Assembly: GCF_016545825.1 (NCBI RefSeq)
Contig: NC_052622.1
Span: 44,725,263 to 44,789,262 of the forward strand
Reading direction: 5' to 3'
Length of the DNA: 64,000 nt
From: Eucalyptus grandis
Lineage: Eukaryota; Streptophyta; Magnoliopsida; Myrtales; Myrtaceae
Positions within the stretch are counted from its first letter, which is position 1; each line of letters opens with the position of its first letter. The position numbers were made by a program, and so were the translations under genes. The notes beneath the pieces are model-generated. The model did not search any database. It was not told the origin of the DNA and saw nothing but the letters and a program-made list of their open reading frames with translations. Of this stretch, positions 25,587 to 36,498 are shown piece after piece.

Positions 25587-26790
25587 ATTTGAGCTCTGAA
25601 GAACAACAGAAAGGTATAAGAACCATGTAGCAAAAATCAAAATGTCAAATAAAGTGAAAGAACACATAAGTCCAAACAAGCATGCCATATTCAACAAAAT
25701 CGAATTTTTCCACCGCCCCTATCATTTTGAATACAAACTGTAGACGGACTAATACGCGAAACCTATTTAAGCCATTTCTGGTCTAATACATCACTAGACT
25801 TCCTTTACAACGCCAAAACACGAAAGACAACAATCCGAATCGTGACCAGCGAACTTCTTGACAAGTGATTCAGCAATTTGACATTTAGTAGCCATCCATC
25901 CATCAACCGCCCCTAGCAGTACTGGGATTCGGAATGATGTAGCAAAAATCAAAATGTCAAATAAAGTGAAAGAACACATAAGTCCAAACAAGCATGCCAT
26001 ATTCAACAAAATCGAATTTTTCCACCGCCCCTATCATTTTGAATACAAACTGTAGACGGACTAATACGCGAAACCTATTTAAGCCATTTCTGGTCTAATA
26101 CATCACTAGACTTCCTTTACAACGCCAAAACACGAAAGACGACAATCCAAATCGCGACCAGCGAACTTCTTGACAAGTAATTCAGCAATTTGACATTTAC
26201 TAGCCATCCATCCATCAACCGCCCCTAGCAGTACCGGGATTCGGAAAACGATTAACACAGACTCGATTCCTTTATTCCGCCAAGAAAGTTGTCACAGCTG
26301 ATAAGAAATTTGAAAACGAATGAATTTTTTTTTTTTTTTTTGAGCAAAAAAAAAACGAATGAATTAAAAGGACACTCTTTTGCTCTGTTACCACTTCATT
26401 TACCACGCTTACGCTGCCGATTTACAGGAAAGATTCAATTTTTTTTCACAATATTCAGGAAGGTCATGTCAAAATCACATGCACCATCCGAGCAAAATCA
26501 AATCCAACAAATGATCGCCAAAAGAAGATAAAGAGAAATCAAACCAGAAAAGAGCTAAACGCTTTGCGATCAAGCGCGTAATCGAGACGCGAATTCTGCT
26601 GGGGACGAGAGGAATTGCAGTTTCAAAGCGTGCAAGAATCTGAGGAAAGATCAATTTACCGGATTAGGGTTCGCCGGCGGCGGCGATTCCACCCACGGCC
26701 GCGAGCCAAGATTGGATTAGGGCTTCGGGAAAGCAACGGTCGAGACAAAGGACGATGGCGTGGCTTGTTATTTCTGTTGACTGCCGCGGC
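25587..26790 (-). promoter_or_regulatory. Untranslated first exon and long leader intron of the 174-aa gene
   Basis: The GC-rich first exon ends at 26660 with a clean donor (ATCCG followed by GTAAATTG), and the acceptor before the start exon is at 25596-25597 (TTCTTCAG). The start codon lies nine bases inside the second exon. The intron, about 1.06 kb, carries a 312-bp tandem duplication. Confidence 0.65.
25625..26246. repeat. 312-bp tandem duplication in the leader intron
   Basis: Copies 25625-25936 and 25937-26246 begin ATGTAGCAAAAATC and end GGGATTCGGAA. They differ at only a few positions (for example GACAACAATCCGAATCGTG against GACGACAATCCAAATCGCG), so the event is recent. The left copy begins about 30 bp inside the intron from its acceptor end, so both copies are intronic. 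Confidence 0.92.
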
Positions 26791-26872
26791 GCGGCGCGAC
26801 ATGTCGTTTTGACCCTCTCAAGTCTCAAGCCAAGCCTAAACGACATTAGGAACGGCTGAGTACCGAGTAGTC

Positions 26873-26903
<31 letters not shown>

Positions 26904-27706
26904 GATCGACCTCCCAGCCCGAAAGCTTGCCCGGAGCTTCGGCCCGGCATTATGGTGTCGGGTCTGCCGCCGGGGCAGCCCAGGATGCCCGGCGGGGGCG
27001 GCTACAGCTTGATTTGGTCGATAGCTAGCGGAGGTGAAAGTATTTCGAGTTTACAAGTAAATTTTTTTATTGACATTAAAAATATTTTCAACCGTTAATT
27101 TTTTCTCAACAAGACTCCATAGCGATAAATGAGGGAAATGAGTTTATGATCTATGTTAATAAAACACCCATTCATAGTCTTTTGCGAGATTACGTGATTT
27201 TCATTGACACTTCCATCTCTTGTGCATTTATTGAATTTAATGATAGTCGTTTTTTAAAAGAAACGTATCACACATATGCTTGTCATGTTATAATTTGGGC
27301 AAATACTTCGATTTTTAACTAATTGCAAATCTTAACACTAGTCAATTAATAATGCGATAGTGAAATTACCATTCACGTAACAAAATCATAATTATATCAT
27401 CGTATAATCACACAAAAGAATATGTACTCTTTTGATTTCCAATTTGATTGTGCAATGTATGATGATAGTATGAAACCCGATAACTTAGTACATCTTGTAA
27501 GTCCTATTTTTACATGTGAGTTTCTCTTATGCATATAACACAATTGAAGTAAAGATACCTTTTCTAGATCATATTAAATAACGCCAAACTCGATTACCTC
27601 ACGTAGTTTTACTATTAATTGCAAATAGATCTTCCACGTAGACACAATTATGAGCATGGTGGCCTGTTGGCCCGCCGTGGCTTAGCCACTAAGCTTGAAG
27701 CATAAT
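26791..27706. other. Intergenic, with a T-run and a GC-rich patch
   Basis: A run of about 28 T (26872-26900) is followed by a GC-rich patch (26901-27030). On the minus strand this reads as GC-rich sequence ending in a poly-A tail, so it could be a small retroposed fragment, but no flanking duplication was found. The remainder is AT-rich without a gene. Confidence 0.4.
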
Positions 27707-28195
27707 ATCAAGCAAAAACTTGTATAAGCACATCCTTTTTTCCACTCAGCCGGACCCATCCGCTTAGGTTTTTTTGTTTTTTTTTGTTTTTTTTTGGTGG
27801 TCTCTCTACTCTATTCCTACTCTACACTCACTCGCTTGAGACTTGTGCGCCCGCCTCTCTGGGGTGTGGGAGTCGCAACCCACTCTCGAAACTTACGCGT
27901 CCCTACCCCTGCCCCCCTGAGAAGGTGGGGATTTGAACCCCTCACCTCCCCCTTCCATGTTGGAAGGGTGGCCACTGGGGCGAACCCCCAGTGGTTCATC
28001 CGCTTAGGTTCGATTAGCACCTTTTAAGTCCATATTTTATATTTTTGTTGGCCTTGAGCATCGAGCAAAAACTTAGATAAGCATAATCCTTTTTTTTTTT
28101 TTTTTTTTTCACTCGGCTAGACCCATTCACTTAGGCTCAATTAGCACCTTTCAAGTCCATGCTTTATATTTTTGTTGGTCTTGAGCTTGAGCAAA
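27707..28195. repeat. Diverged tandem repeat (two copies), the first split by a SINE
   Basis: Copy 2 (about 28059-28195) repeats, in order, AGCAAAAACTT, ATAAGCA, a T-run, CACTCGGCTAGACCCAT, CACTTAGGCTCAATTAGCAC and TTATATTTTTGTTGG. Copy 1 has the same words at 27707-27770 and again after 28010, with the SINE between. Removing the SINE restores a repeat of roughly 120 bp. Confidence 0.75.
27771..27996 (-). mobile_element. tRNA-derived SINE, about 226 bp, with 14-bp target duplication
   Basis: Read on the minus strand, the element starts near a GGTTCGCCCCAGTGGCC segment resembling an RNA polymerase III A box. About 45 bases further on is GGGTTCAAATCCC, which matches the B-box consensus GGTTCGANNCC closely. 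It ends in an A-rich tail (A-runs broken by C), seen as the T-rich stretch at 27771-27796. The direct repeat CATCCGCTTAGGTT flanks it exactly at 27757-27770 and 27997-28010. Internal pol III boxes, an A tail and a target duplication of about 14 bp are diagnostic of a SINE. It has no coding capacity and depends on a LINE for retroposition. Confidence 0.9.
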
Positions 28196-31100
28196 TGATT
28201 AGCACTTTTGAGTCCAATACCCGATCCGACCCAACCCGTCCATTGTCGAGGCCTACCTTAAGGTAAAGGCTCATGAGATTGACAATAAGGTGACTCAAAA
28301 GAACGAGTGGAAGCTGTTGTAAGACAAAGGGGATTGACCAAGTCTCAAGTCAATGTCAAAAGAGGATCTCTTAATCTTTGATAGAGAGGGCCTTTCCCTG
28401 TCTGATGGCCGTGCCGACTGGGCTATGCGTATTGTCATCTTATGAACAAAATTCAAGCCGTCAAAACTTGAATTCCACTGTTCACATTCCTTCATTTTGA
28501 AGACAAGCCACAACACCAACCACGAATGGAATACCAACACGGCTACAATGATTTGAGCAATTCTAACCATCCGACTTATAATGAACAGTGATCGTTGTTC
28601 CCATGCGATGGCGTGACCACGTTTAGTACCTTCTGAGATCAGATTTCTTTTTTACATTTTAGAAATTTTCGTGGTTGACATGAAATTATAGATCCCGACA
28701 CGAATCTCTTACATGCTTCGTTGATTATCTTTTTTCGCATGAGTCATGATATTGATTTGTCTGACAGGGATTAGTCAAGCGATTGAAAATTCTCAAATAC
28801 CCAGGTCGTGAAAAATGCGATGCCCAAATAAAGGAGGATGGAGATGCTTGGTTTAAATAGAAGCAGGCTCGCATATTGAACGGTTGAAATGAAACTCGAG
28901 CAATGGCATGATCTAGCAAGAGGATAAGGCATAAATTGAAGCATTACCGACTCATGGTGTCTCTCCATTTACATCGATCATGCGGCCACTTCCTTAGAAC
29001 CTTAGGATCCATTGTTTATATGATAGCATTTGCTTTCTCTCAACCGTCCCAACGCATACTAACCTCGTTCGGATGATGTTTTTTAAATTTGATTGAACAA
29101 CATCGGAGAATCGAATTGACCCATAGAAGCATAGAGAGGCCCCGTAAGGTAGAGCACAACCTTCAAATCATTTCTCAAGGCATCGACCATGAGATCATGC
29201 TCTTTATTTGAATGGTTCTCATCCCTTTTTTTGGGTTGCAGCGAAGGTAGATAGTGGTGGTGATGGCAAGAGGAGGAGGCTGTTGTCATTGGAGGAGCGG
29301 TGGCTTTGGTGTTGAAGCTTTGACAAAGCCCAAGGGAGAATTGTCATGCGCGCGCACATAAAGTTTGGGTTTCTTTCGAGGCGAGACCTTAGTCCAAATT
29401 AACTTAACATATAGTGAAATATGATGGAAGATCCATGTACCCCCAATTTCTTGCTTAGTAAATAAAAAATTTGCCTTTCGAAATCGGGCCGTGCAAACAC
29501 GAAAACCTTGTAATATGATTCTTATTATTTCAAATCCGATTTTAAAATGAACTTAATGGTGTCTAAAGAGTTATCATGCCTCATCACTTTGTTCTCTCTC
29601 TCTCCCTCCTTCCACATTAAAGATATTTTTCTTGAATAGTACCAATGAATGTGACCACATACATCATAATTGTTACATCTTATAGGCTTCAAATAAGGAA
29701 AATTCTCCTTTGGATCTAGGGCCATGGACCGCATGCTATCACATCCGTTCATCTTGCAGCACTCCATAAATGGGGTAATGTCTACTAGTCGTGGGTCCAT
29801 ATCAAAAGTTCCTCCTTATGGACCCATATGATCCGATAATTATGGTAAATTGGATGGGCATGTACGCTTGTTTAATCTTCAAGTGGTAAAAGTTAACAAT
29901 CGTGGCATGTTTTCCTTTTCAATTATTGGTGGCATATTTATAAACCCCGGTAAGAATTAGGAAACAAATTGACACTATGATTGAAGAAGAAGTTCGTGCA
30001 AATGGAGCGCATTCTCTCTCTCTCTCTCTACACGGGGGAATATTATTTACGAAGAAAATGTCAGGCCACATGTATTTCTGACCTTGTTGATTGAATAATA
30101 ACATGTAGATAGCAAAAATGGATCTATTTATAACATTTGATGTGATGACTATTCAAATGGGCTATAATTCTACTAGTGGAAGCTTCACTCTAAGAGTAGT
30201 GATTTGCTTGCCCTATCAACAGGGTTCATTAGGGATTCCCAATTTGTAAATTTTGTAGATTAGGACTTTCTTCGGACAGCTTTGCTGTCTCTTCCTATTA
30301 ATTAAAACTCAATTCTTGGACTTATAAACAAATAATCTACTTGATTGCCAAGAGCTTTGAAATATGAAAAAAAGAGAAAAAAAATTAGTTTAGGGGAACC
30401 TGACACAGTCTCCCACATGCAGCATGTGTGGATTAATATTAGTCAATTGGGACAGCAAGCCTGGAAGCAAAATCCAAGAAATTGCTTTGGCCTCATAAGC
30501 TAATGAATATGCATATATTGGGTTAAAGGAAACAAAAAAATACTTACTTTCTCCAATACCCAAGAAGATTGCAGTGGCCTTGAACTCCAAATGCCCTAGC
30601 AAGATCCTATTTCTATGTGGTTAAGCACTTTTTCCCATCAGGGAGGGGTTGCGGCTTCCTGTGCACAGAAACTCCCCCAGTAATTCATGCACTTTCTCAT
30701 GTTGCTGGTTGCAAAATCCTAATGGAGTTTGCATAGAACCAAAAAAGATGGGACCATTGTCTTGGTTCTCTAGGACACATGTCTTGATTGGGTCGAAAGA
30801 GGCTCAAAATTCCACAGCATACATGGAATTTGTTCTGCTTGGAAGCAACAGATAATGTTCTTTTTGTTTTTTTTGTCTGAACTATAAATAAAAGAAACAA
30901 ATGCATAGAAGGTGAAGTTGGACAAGAGACCGCTAGGAGTTCTGAATCTCTCTCACAAAGCACAAGCATGTAGCTGATATGTCTTCTTCTCTGGTCTGGT
31001 TCAACCATTGACAGCTCAAACCCCAAAAATTCTATTCTCTCAAGAAACTTCCGAGACATTACCATGGACACTGTCCTCAACATTCCCCTGCAATTTTGCA

Positions 31101-31650
31101 AGCGAAGCCAACATTCTCCCTAAAAAGTGACATCAAAAGACTAAACTTTGCAATCTAATTTCTAATCTCAAAGAGGGGTTTAAGCGACAAGATGAAATCT
31201 TTTAGGTACTTTATTACTTCTTTCACCTTGTGCCATGGTGAATGAAGCTAGCCCAACTTGATTTGCCGACCAAAGCAAGAAAAAGAGAGTGAAAAGAATA
31301 TATTCATCTAGTTAGAGATAGCGAGGTCTATCTAAACAACAAAAATATTAAAAAAGGGTACATAAAAGAGTTGACTTGATGGGCCGATCTATCATGAATT
31401 TGTTTTACAAGATTAAGTGAATCATATATTAGTAATTTAGTTACTTTTTACATCATAAGATTCATTGAACGAGTAGACTTGATATTTCTGTCAAATACTT
31501 TGTACATACGTGTCCTGTTTTGAGTTGCAGTCAAGCCATTTTAAATATCAAAATTAGTAAAAAAAAAAGAAAAGGGAAATTGTTTTGCCTCCTATATATT
31601 TTCTTTTGACTGGAAAAAAAAAAACAAGAACAAAAGGGAAAAAAGACCAT
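28196..31650. other. Intergenic, no intact gene seen
   Basis: Moderately AT-rich DNA with scattered short frames, none resembling a known protein apart from the weak copia-like trace listed separately. A short CT run lies at 30014-30028. Confidence 0.5.
30390..30602 (-). pseudogene. Possible remnant of a copia-type RNase H region
   Basis: A minus-strand translation contains LAYEAKAISWILLPGLLSQL, which resembles the part of copia-type RNase H domains that follows the S-x-EAEY motif (LA...E..W...LL..L). The EAEY core itself is missing, and the flanking frames are interrupted. No long terminal repeats were found nearby. This is a weak call from motif resemblance only. Confidence 0.25.
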
Positions 31651-31689
31651 TGTCTCTTCCCAAGTCCCCAAGCTCGGGCCAGTTCTTGG

Positions 31690-31742
31690 ATTGGAACTTA
31701 GAAAAAAACAAAAACCTTGAGCGAGCGAAGACATCTTTCTCT

Positions 31743-31774
<32 letters not shown>

Positions 31775-31851
31775 GTGCACTTTATTCCTCTTCAAATTCG
31801 ATACTTTGCCCTGCGTCTGTACCCTCAACTCGACCAGGTTTTTAGTTGCAA

Positions 31852-31888
<37 letters not shown>

Positions 31889-32525
31889 GCTCGCTCGCTC
31901 GCATTGTCTTGTTCCACGCTCAGAATCTCATATTCTTGCTCCCACGCATCAGTGGTCGTCCTTTCTCATTACCCCTCTGTTCTCCTTCTTTGTTCATCTT
32001 GTTACTTCTGTTTTAACTAGTTTGTTCATCCACCAGCGAACATTAGAAAAGAAAGCGAGGCCCAAATTTCCCAAGTGGGGTTGTTCTTTCTTTTCTTTCC
32101 TTTGCTCTGTTCATCAAACCTAGAAAGTTGAAAATGTCCAAAAGCTGAGATTTCCTATGTAAAATCCTTGTTATTGCATTATTTCCCCATCACCTGAAAT
32201 CGAGGGAAGTACATCTCCCCTCTCCCCCCACTCTGTCTCTCTCCCACCCCCACCCCCACTCTGTCTCTTTTTCTGGTCTGGTTTTCGTCTATTAAAAGGT
32301 CGCCCACAAGTCACAGTCACTCCGGACCCCCTTCATTTTTGTATTCCTGTTCGTTCCTTCTTCCTCGGGTTGGAGTTTCGAATTCCTCAATTTGAGCCTC
32401 TGCAATTCAAGAACGAGGGAAGTCGCTATAACTCCTTTTGGCAAGAAGATAAATGATCATACAGTGACTCTCCTTCTCTTGCTCCCTCTGTTCTCCTTAC
32501 AATCATTTGCTAATGCTGACTATAA
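31690..32525 (+). promoter_or_regulatory. Promoter and 5' leader region of the 5-phosphatase gene, with two CT tracts and uORFs
   Basis: Two CT dinucleotide tracts, 31737-31774 and 31856-31884, and C/T-rich DNA around 32210-32270 characterise this region. Such tracts are common around plant transcription starts. Two upstream ATGs lie close to the main start: a four-codon uORF at 32453-32467, and a 31-codon uORF at 32513-32608 that overlaps the main start out of frame. The transcription start was not identified. Confidence 0.5.
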
Positions 32526-32608
32526 ATGGCGAAGCTTTCATGGCCAAAGACATTGGTGAAGAAATGGTTCAACATCAAAAGCAAAGCCGTGGACTTTCAA
32601 GCCGATGA
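32513..32608 (+). promoter_or_regulatory. 31-codon uORF overlapping the 5-phosphatase start codon
   Basis: ATG at 32513 opens a frame that ends at TGA 32606-32608. The main ATG at 32526 is 13 bases downstream in another frame, so ribosomes starting at the uORF would pass the main start. Whether it lies in the mature leader depends on the transcription start, which is probably well upstream. Confidence 0.5.
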
Positions 32609-35389
32609 CATCGTTTATGGAGGTGATGGCCCATCATATCTCTCTCTCTCTTTTTTTCTTTTTGTTCCCTTTTTTTTCTGGGTTTTGTCTTTATACAATT
32701 AATACTATTGCTTTCGTTCCTCTACTTCTTGGTCCTGTTCTAACGAGGGGTCTTCTTTTGCCCTTCCATATGCAGCTCAAGATTTGTCATTTATTTCCGT
32801 ACGCTTTTTCTCTCTCTTTGTTTTGCTCTGGAACTCATCGGTGGCCATTAGTTGTAACTAATGAACCATCTTTTTTTTTTTTGGTTGTTTCTGATGAATA
32901 TTCATTAGGCGTTATGCCACAAAACATACAGTGCCAGAAAGAGAGAGAGAGAGCAGCTTTAATGACTTTATCGTTTTTCTTTTTCAGGCGTTGATGAAGA
33001 ACCAGGGGACATCAATTCAGAGAGGAAAGAGGCATGCAAAATAAAAAAAAGCAGAACAGGTGCACTTGCATTGCCATCTTCTGTAATTTCTTTATGGAGG
33101 ACCACTTCACCTTTATTCCACACCTTAATCTAGCAACCCAGTCAATGCTTTAATTCAACTCAACCCTTTTTTAGTTTCTTTTGAGATGATATGGCTTCCC
33201 TTGAACTTTTTCTAATCTCTCATGAACCCCACTTGGGATGACAGAGAGATCTAACAAGAGAAACTCCGACCGACCCCGGCGAGGTAAGATTGACCTTGAT
33301 GCCTCGCAGGTCACCGACGTGCACAATTATCGGTATGTCTCGTCTTTTCCTTAAAGTTTTCCCAGGGGCAAAAGATGAATCTTTCTACATTGTGCTAATA
33401 TTGAAAGACAGAATTTTTGTAGCTACATGGAATGTGGCTGGAAAATCTCCTCCTAGCTATTTGAACCTTGACGAGTGGCTCCACACTTCGCCTCCTGCAG
33501 ATATATATGTCCTTGGGTACGTTCTTCGACTCAATTTGGATTTAATCCATGTCGTAGAATTTTCCAAAAATGTGGTGCTATCATAATCACTCCTCTGGCT
33601 CTCAGGTTTCAAGAAATAGTACCTTTAAATGCTGGTAATGTTCTGGGAACAGAAGACAATGGCCCGGCCAAGAAATGGCAAGCTCTCATAAGGAGGACCT
33701 TGAACAGCCTTCCTGGGACCAGCAGTGTCTGCCACACGCCTTCACCAATTCCTGACCCGATCGTTGAGTTGGACGTCGACTTTGAAGGGTCCATGAGACA
33801 GAAGGCTTCATCCTTCTTTCACCGCCGGTCTTTTCAATCCTTGAGTCACAGCATGAGAATGGATCATGAGATGTCATTGCCGCAGCAACCCCAGCTCAAC
33901 CGAAGATTCAGCGTTTGTGATCGGGTGATGTTCGGACACAGGCAGAGTGATTATGATCCCAACTACAGATGGTGTTCCTCTGATGATGAAACCGGGCCAA
34001 GTGATTCCCCGGGTTATGGTTACTACTCACCAACGACCTATAACAGGTCAAATTTCATTGAGGATAGAGAGAATCAGATGGTCCAATCTAGGTACTGTTT
34101 GGTTGCAAGTAAGCAAATGGTGGGGATATTCCTCACGATATGGGTGAGAAGCGAGCTTAGAGACCATGTTCGCAACTTGAAAGTTTCGTGTGTAGGAAGA
34201 GGATTGATGGGTTATCTTGGAAACAAGGTGCTTTTTCTGCTCATTGACACATTTATTGATTTGTAAGCTAAGGGTCTAGGATGAAGTGTGACAAATTCTT
34301 TTCCATTGGACTTTCTCAGGGCTCGATTTCGATTAGCATGTCTGTGCACCAAACGAGCTTTTGCTTCATCTGCAGTCATTTAACATCCGGAGAGAAGGAA
34401 GGGGATGAGCTGAGGAGAAACTCGGATGTCATGGAGATTCTCAGGAAAACAAGGTTTCCCCAAGTACATGGCATGGGCGATGAAAATTCTCCGCAAACAA
34501 TTCTCGAGCATGAGTAAGGCTCTTTGCCTCTTATTTACCACCGAATATTAAGGCCGATTCAGTGTCACAATTAGAATAAATATTTAAGCATGCTTTTGTA
34601 GTAGCCAGTGGATTGAGTCCCTGTCATTTAAATCACTAGAAGTAAGTCACATTTGCAAACCCTTTGCCGGTTTTTCTTACTTTCTTGCATTGTCCATCTT
34701 AATGCAGTAGAATTATTTGGTTGGGCGACTTGAATTACAGGATCGCGTTAACATACCGATCTGCAAAGGCTCTCGTCGAGATGCGAAACTGGAGAGCACT
34801 GCTGGAGAATGATCAGGCATGTTGCCTTGCTATTTCCAATGAAACATTCCTTTTATCGTTTACTTTATATACCAAGAACTATGAATTCGGTCAATCTAAG
34901 ATTTTGCCCAATTCTCAGCTCCATAGAGAACAGAGAGATGGGCGTGTCTTTGTGGGGTGGAATGAAGGAAACATATATTTTCCTCCGACGTACAAGTATT
35001 CAAACAATTCTGATCGATATGCTGGAGACATTAGGCACCCACGGGAAAAGCGAAGGACTCCAGCATGGTAATTTGCTTGTCCAAGTTTATATGGCAGAAT
35101 CCTCAACGGGTTAGACTTGTATTTCCCATCATCACATCATCTCTTGACTACCGTTACATGCAGGTGTGATCGTATATTGTGGTACGGTAGAGGCCTCCAT
35201 CAGTTATCTTATGTGCGCGGAGAGTCGAAGTTCTCTGACCATAGACCGGTGTATGGCGTTTTTTTTGCCGAGGTTGAATACATAAACCGGCATCGAATAA
35301 AAAAAAGCATGAGCTGCGCTAGTTCCAGGATTGAGGTAGAAGAATTGTTGCCCTATTCCAATGGATACACAGATGTCAATTTCTACTGA
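32526..35389 (+). CDS. Type I inositol polyphosphate 5-phosphatase (IP5P4/IP5P5-like), 553 aa
   Basis: Nine exons: 32526-32622, 32988-33059, 33245-33332, 33412-33516, 33606-34227, 34320-34513, 34708-34816, 34919-35067 and 35164-35389; phases close to 553 codons plus stop. The N terminus ([18 protein letters not shown]) is typical of the plant type I group. Catalytic signatures of the exonuclease-endonuclease-phosphatase fold are present: FVATWNVAG (88-96), [14 protein letters not shown] (from 122), WLGDLNYR (397-404), PAWCDRI (477-483) and SDHRP (503-507). A Ser-rich plant-specific insert (about 160-280) separates the first two from the rest. The enzyme removes the 5-phosphate from inositol phosphates or phosphoinositides. 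Arabidopsis relatives act in root-hair growth and calcium signalling, which is family knowledge. All catalytic motifs are intact. Intron 7 uses a GC donor. Confidence 0.96.
34817..34918 (+). other. GC-AG intron in the 5-phosphatase gene
   Basis: The exon ends AATGATCAG and the intron begins GCATGT, not GT; it ends TTCTCAG. Splicing here gives ENDQ joined to LHREQ, which fits the expected protein and keeps phase 0. No GT donor nearby restores the frame. GC-AG introns are a small, established class, usually with a strong match around the donor, as here (CAG before the GC). Confidence 0.85.
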
Positions 35390-36455
35390 GGGATGAAATC
35401 TTCATCAAACTTAAATTGGAGACTAGGAATCTTCACCAAGAAAACAAAGAGTAAACAGCTGCAGCATCTATTGAGGTATCACAGTTAAATGAAGATGAAG
35501 AAACATCTGTTCAGTTTGTTTCATCTACTCGTGATTCCAATCCCCATATTGATTCCATCCTATAAGTAATTGTTTAACAATATGATCTTGCTTAATGTTA
35601 TTGCTATCGTGTGTTTTGCTTTAAGGACCAAAATTTCCTTTTTTTAAATTTTATGACGTTTCATTTTATCAGCGAGGGCTGTATGTCAATAGATTGGTCT
35701 CTACCTTTCAGATGAGGTGTATTATAACAGCGTTCGGACTTCTGTAACCATTTCTTTGCCAAATAAGAATTTGGACAAGTCCTGTTTAGCTATTTAGACA
35801 ATCATCTTGTTGGAACAAATATCCACTCATTTCCATTGTTATCTCTAATCTGGTGTAATTTGCAGGTGGATGCTGTGATGGACCTTAGCATTCCTAGACA
35901 ATGACGGACACGTTCCACTGCCCCTAAATCGAATATCAGGGTCGGTTCTTTTTACTTCACTTCTCGTTTTGCCTCAAGTGCTCTTCCTCAGCTGGGCACT
36001 CCATGACTAGTCATTATACTTTGCCATGTCATAACAGGTTCCTAATTTGCATTTCTGCCACCGACACTACATTGATGAATTCTGGAGTCATCTATCGGGA
36101 GAAATTCAATATGCTTGGCAAGAAATCACCCGTGATTAGGTGATGAGCTGTCCTCATTTAAATAATCACAATAGCTTTTCAAATTCCGTTTTTATACCTA
36201 CCTGTTGAACAAATGTTACGTCACCCTTATGAATATTTTTTTCCATGAAAACTGATTTGAGGCTTGCAAAATATGCAGGATAGACTTTAGAAAGATCCAG
36301 GCTCAGCCTAGTGGGAAGCATTGGAGTTTTCTGAAAAAGTGCTTCTCCAGATCAAAGTAGGGGAATTTTTGGGATGAAGAGAACAGAGCACAGCACACCA
36401 TCCTGATTCAAAGCAATTATCATGAGCATTTCTCATTCGTTGGCGACTTTTTACC

Positions 36456-36459
<4 letters not shown>

Positions 36460-36496
<37 letters not shown>
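36460..36496. repeat. (GA)n microsatellite
   Basis: About 18 uninterrupted GA dinucleotides. Confidence 0.95.

Positions 36497-36498
<2 letters not shown>

Noticed and set aside
27817..28020. tRNA gene suggested by the GGTTCAAATCC B box
   Set aside because: No cloverleaf or acceptor stem. The A-rich tail and 14-bp target duplication identify it as a SINE.
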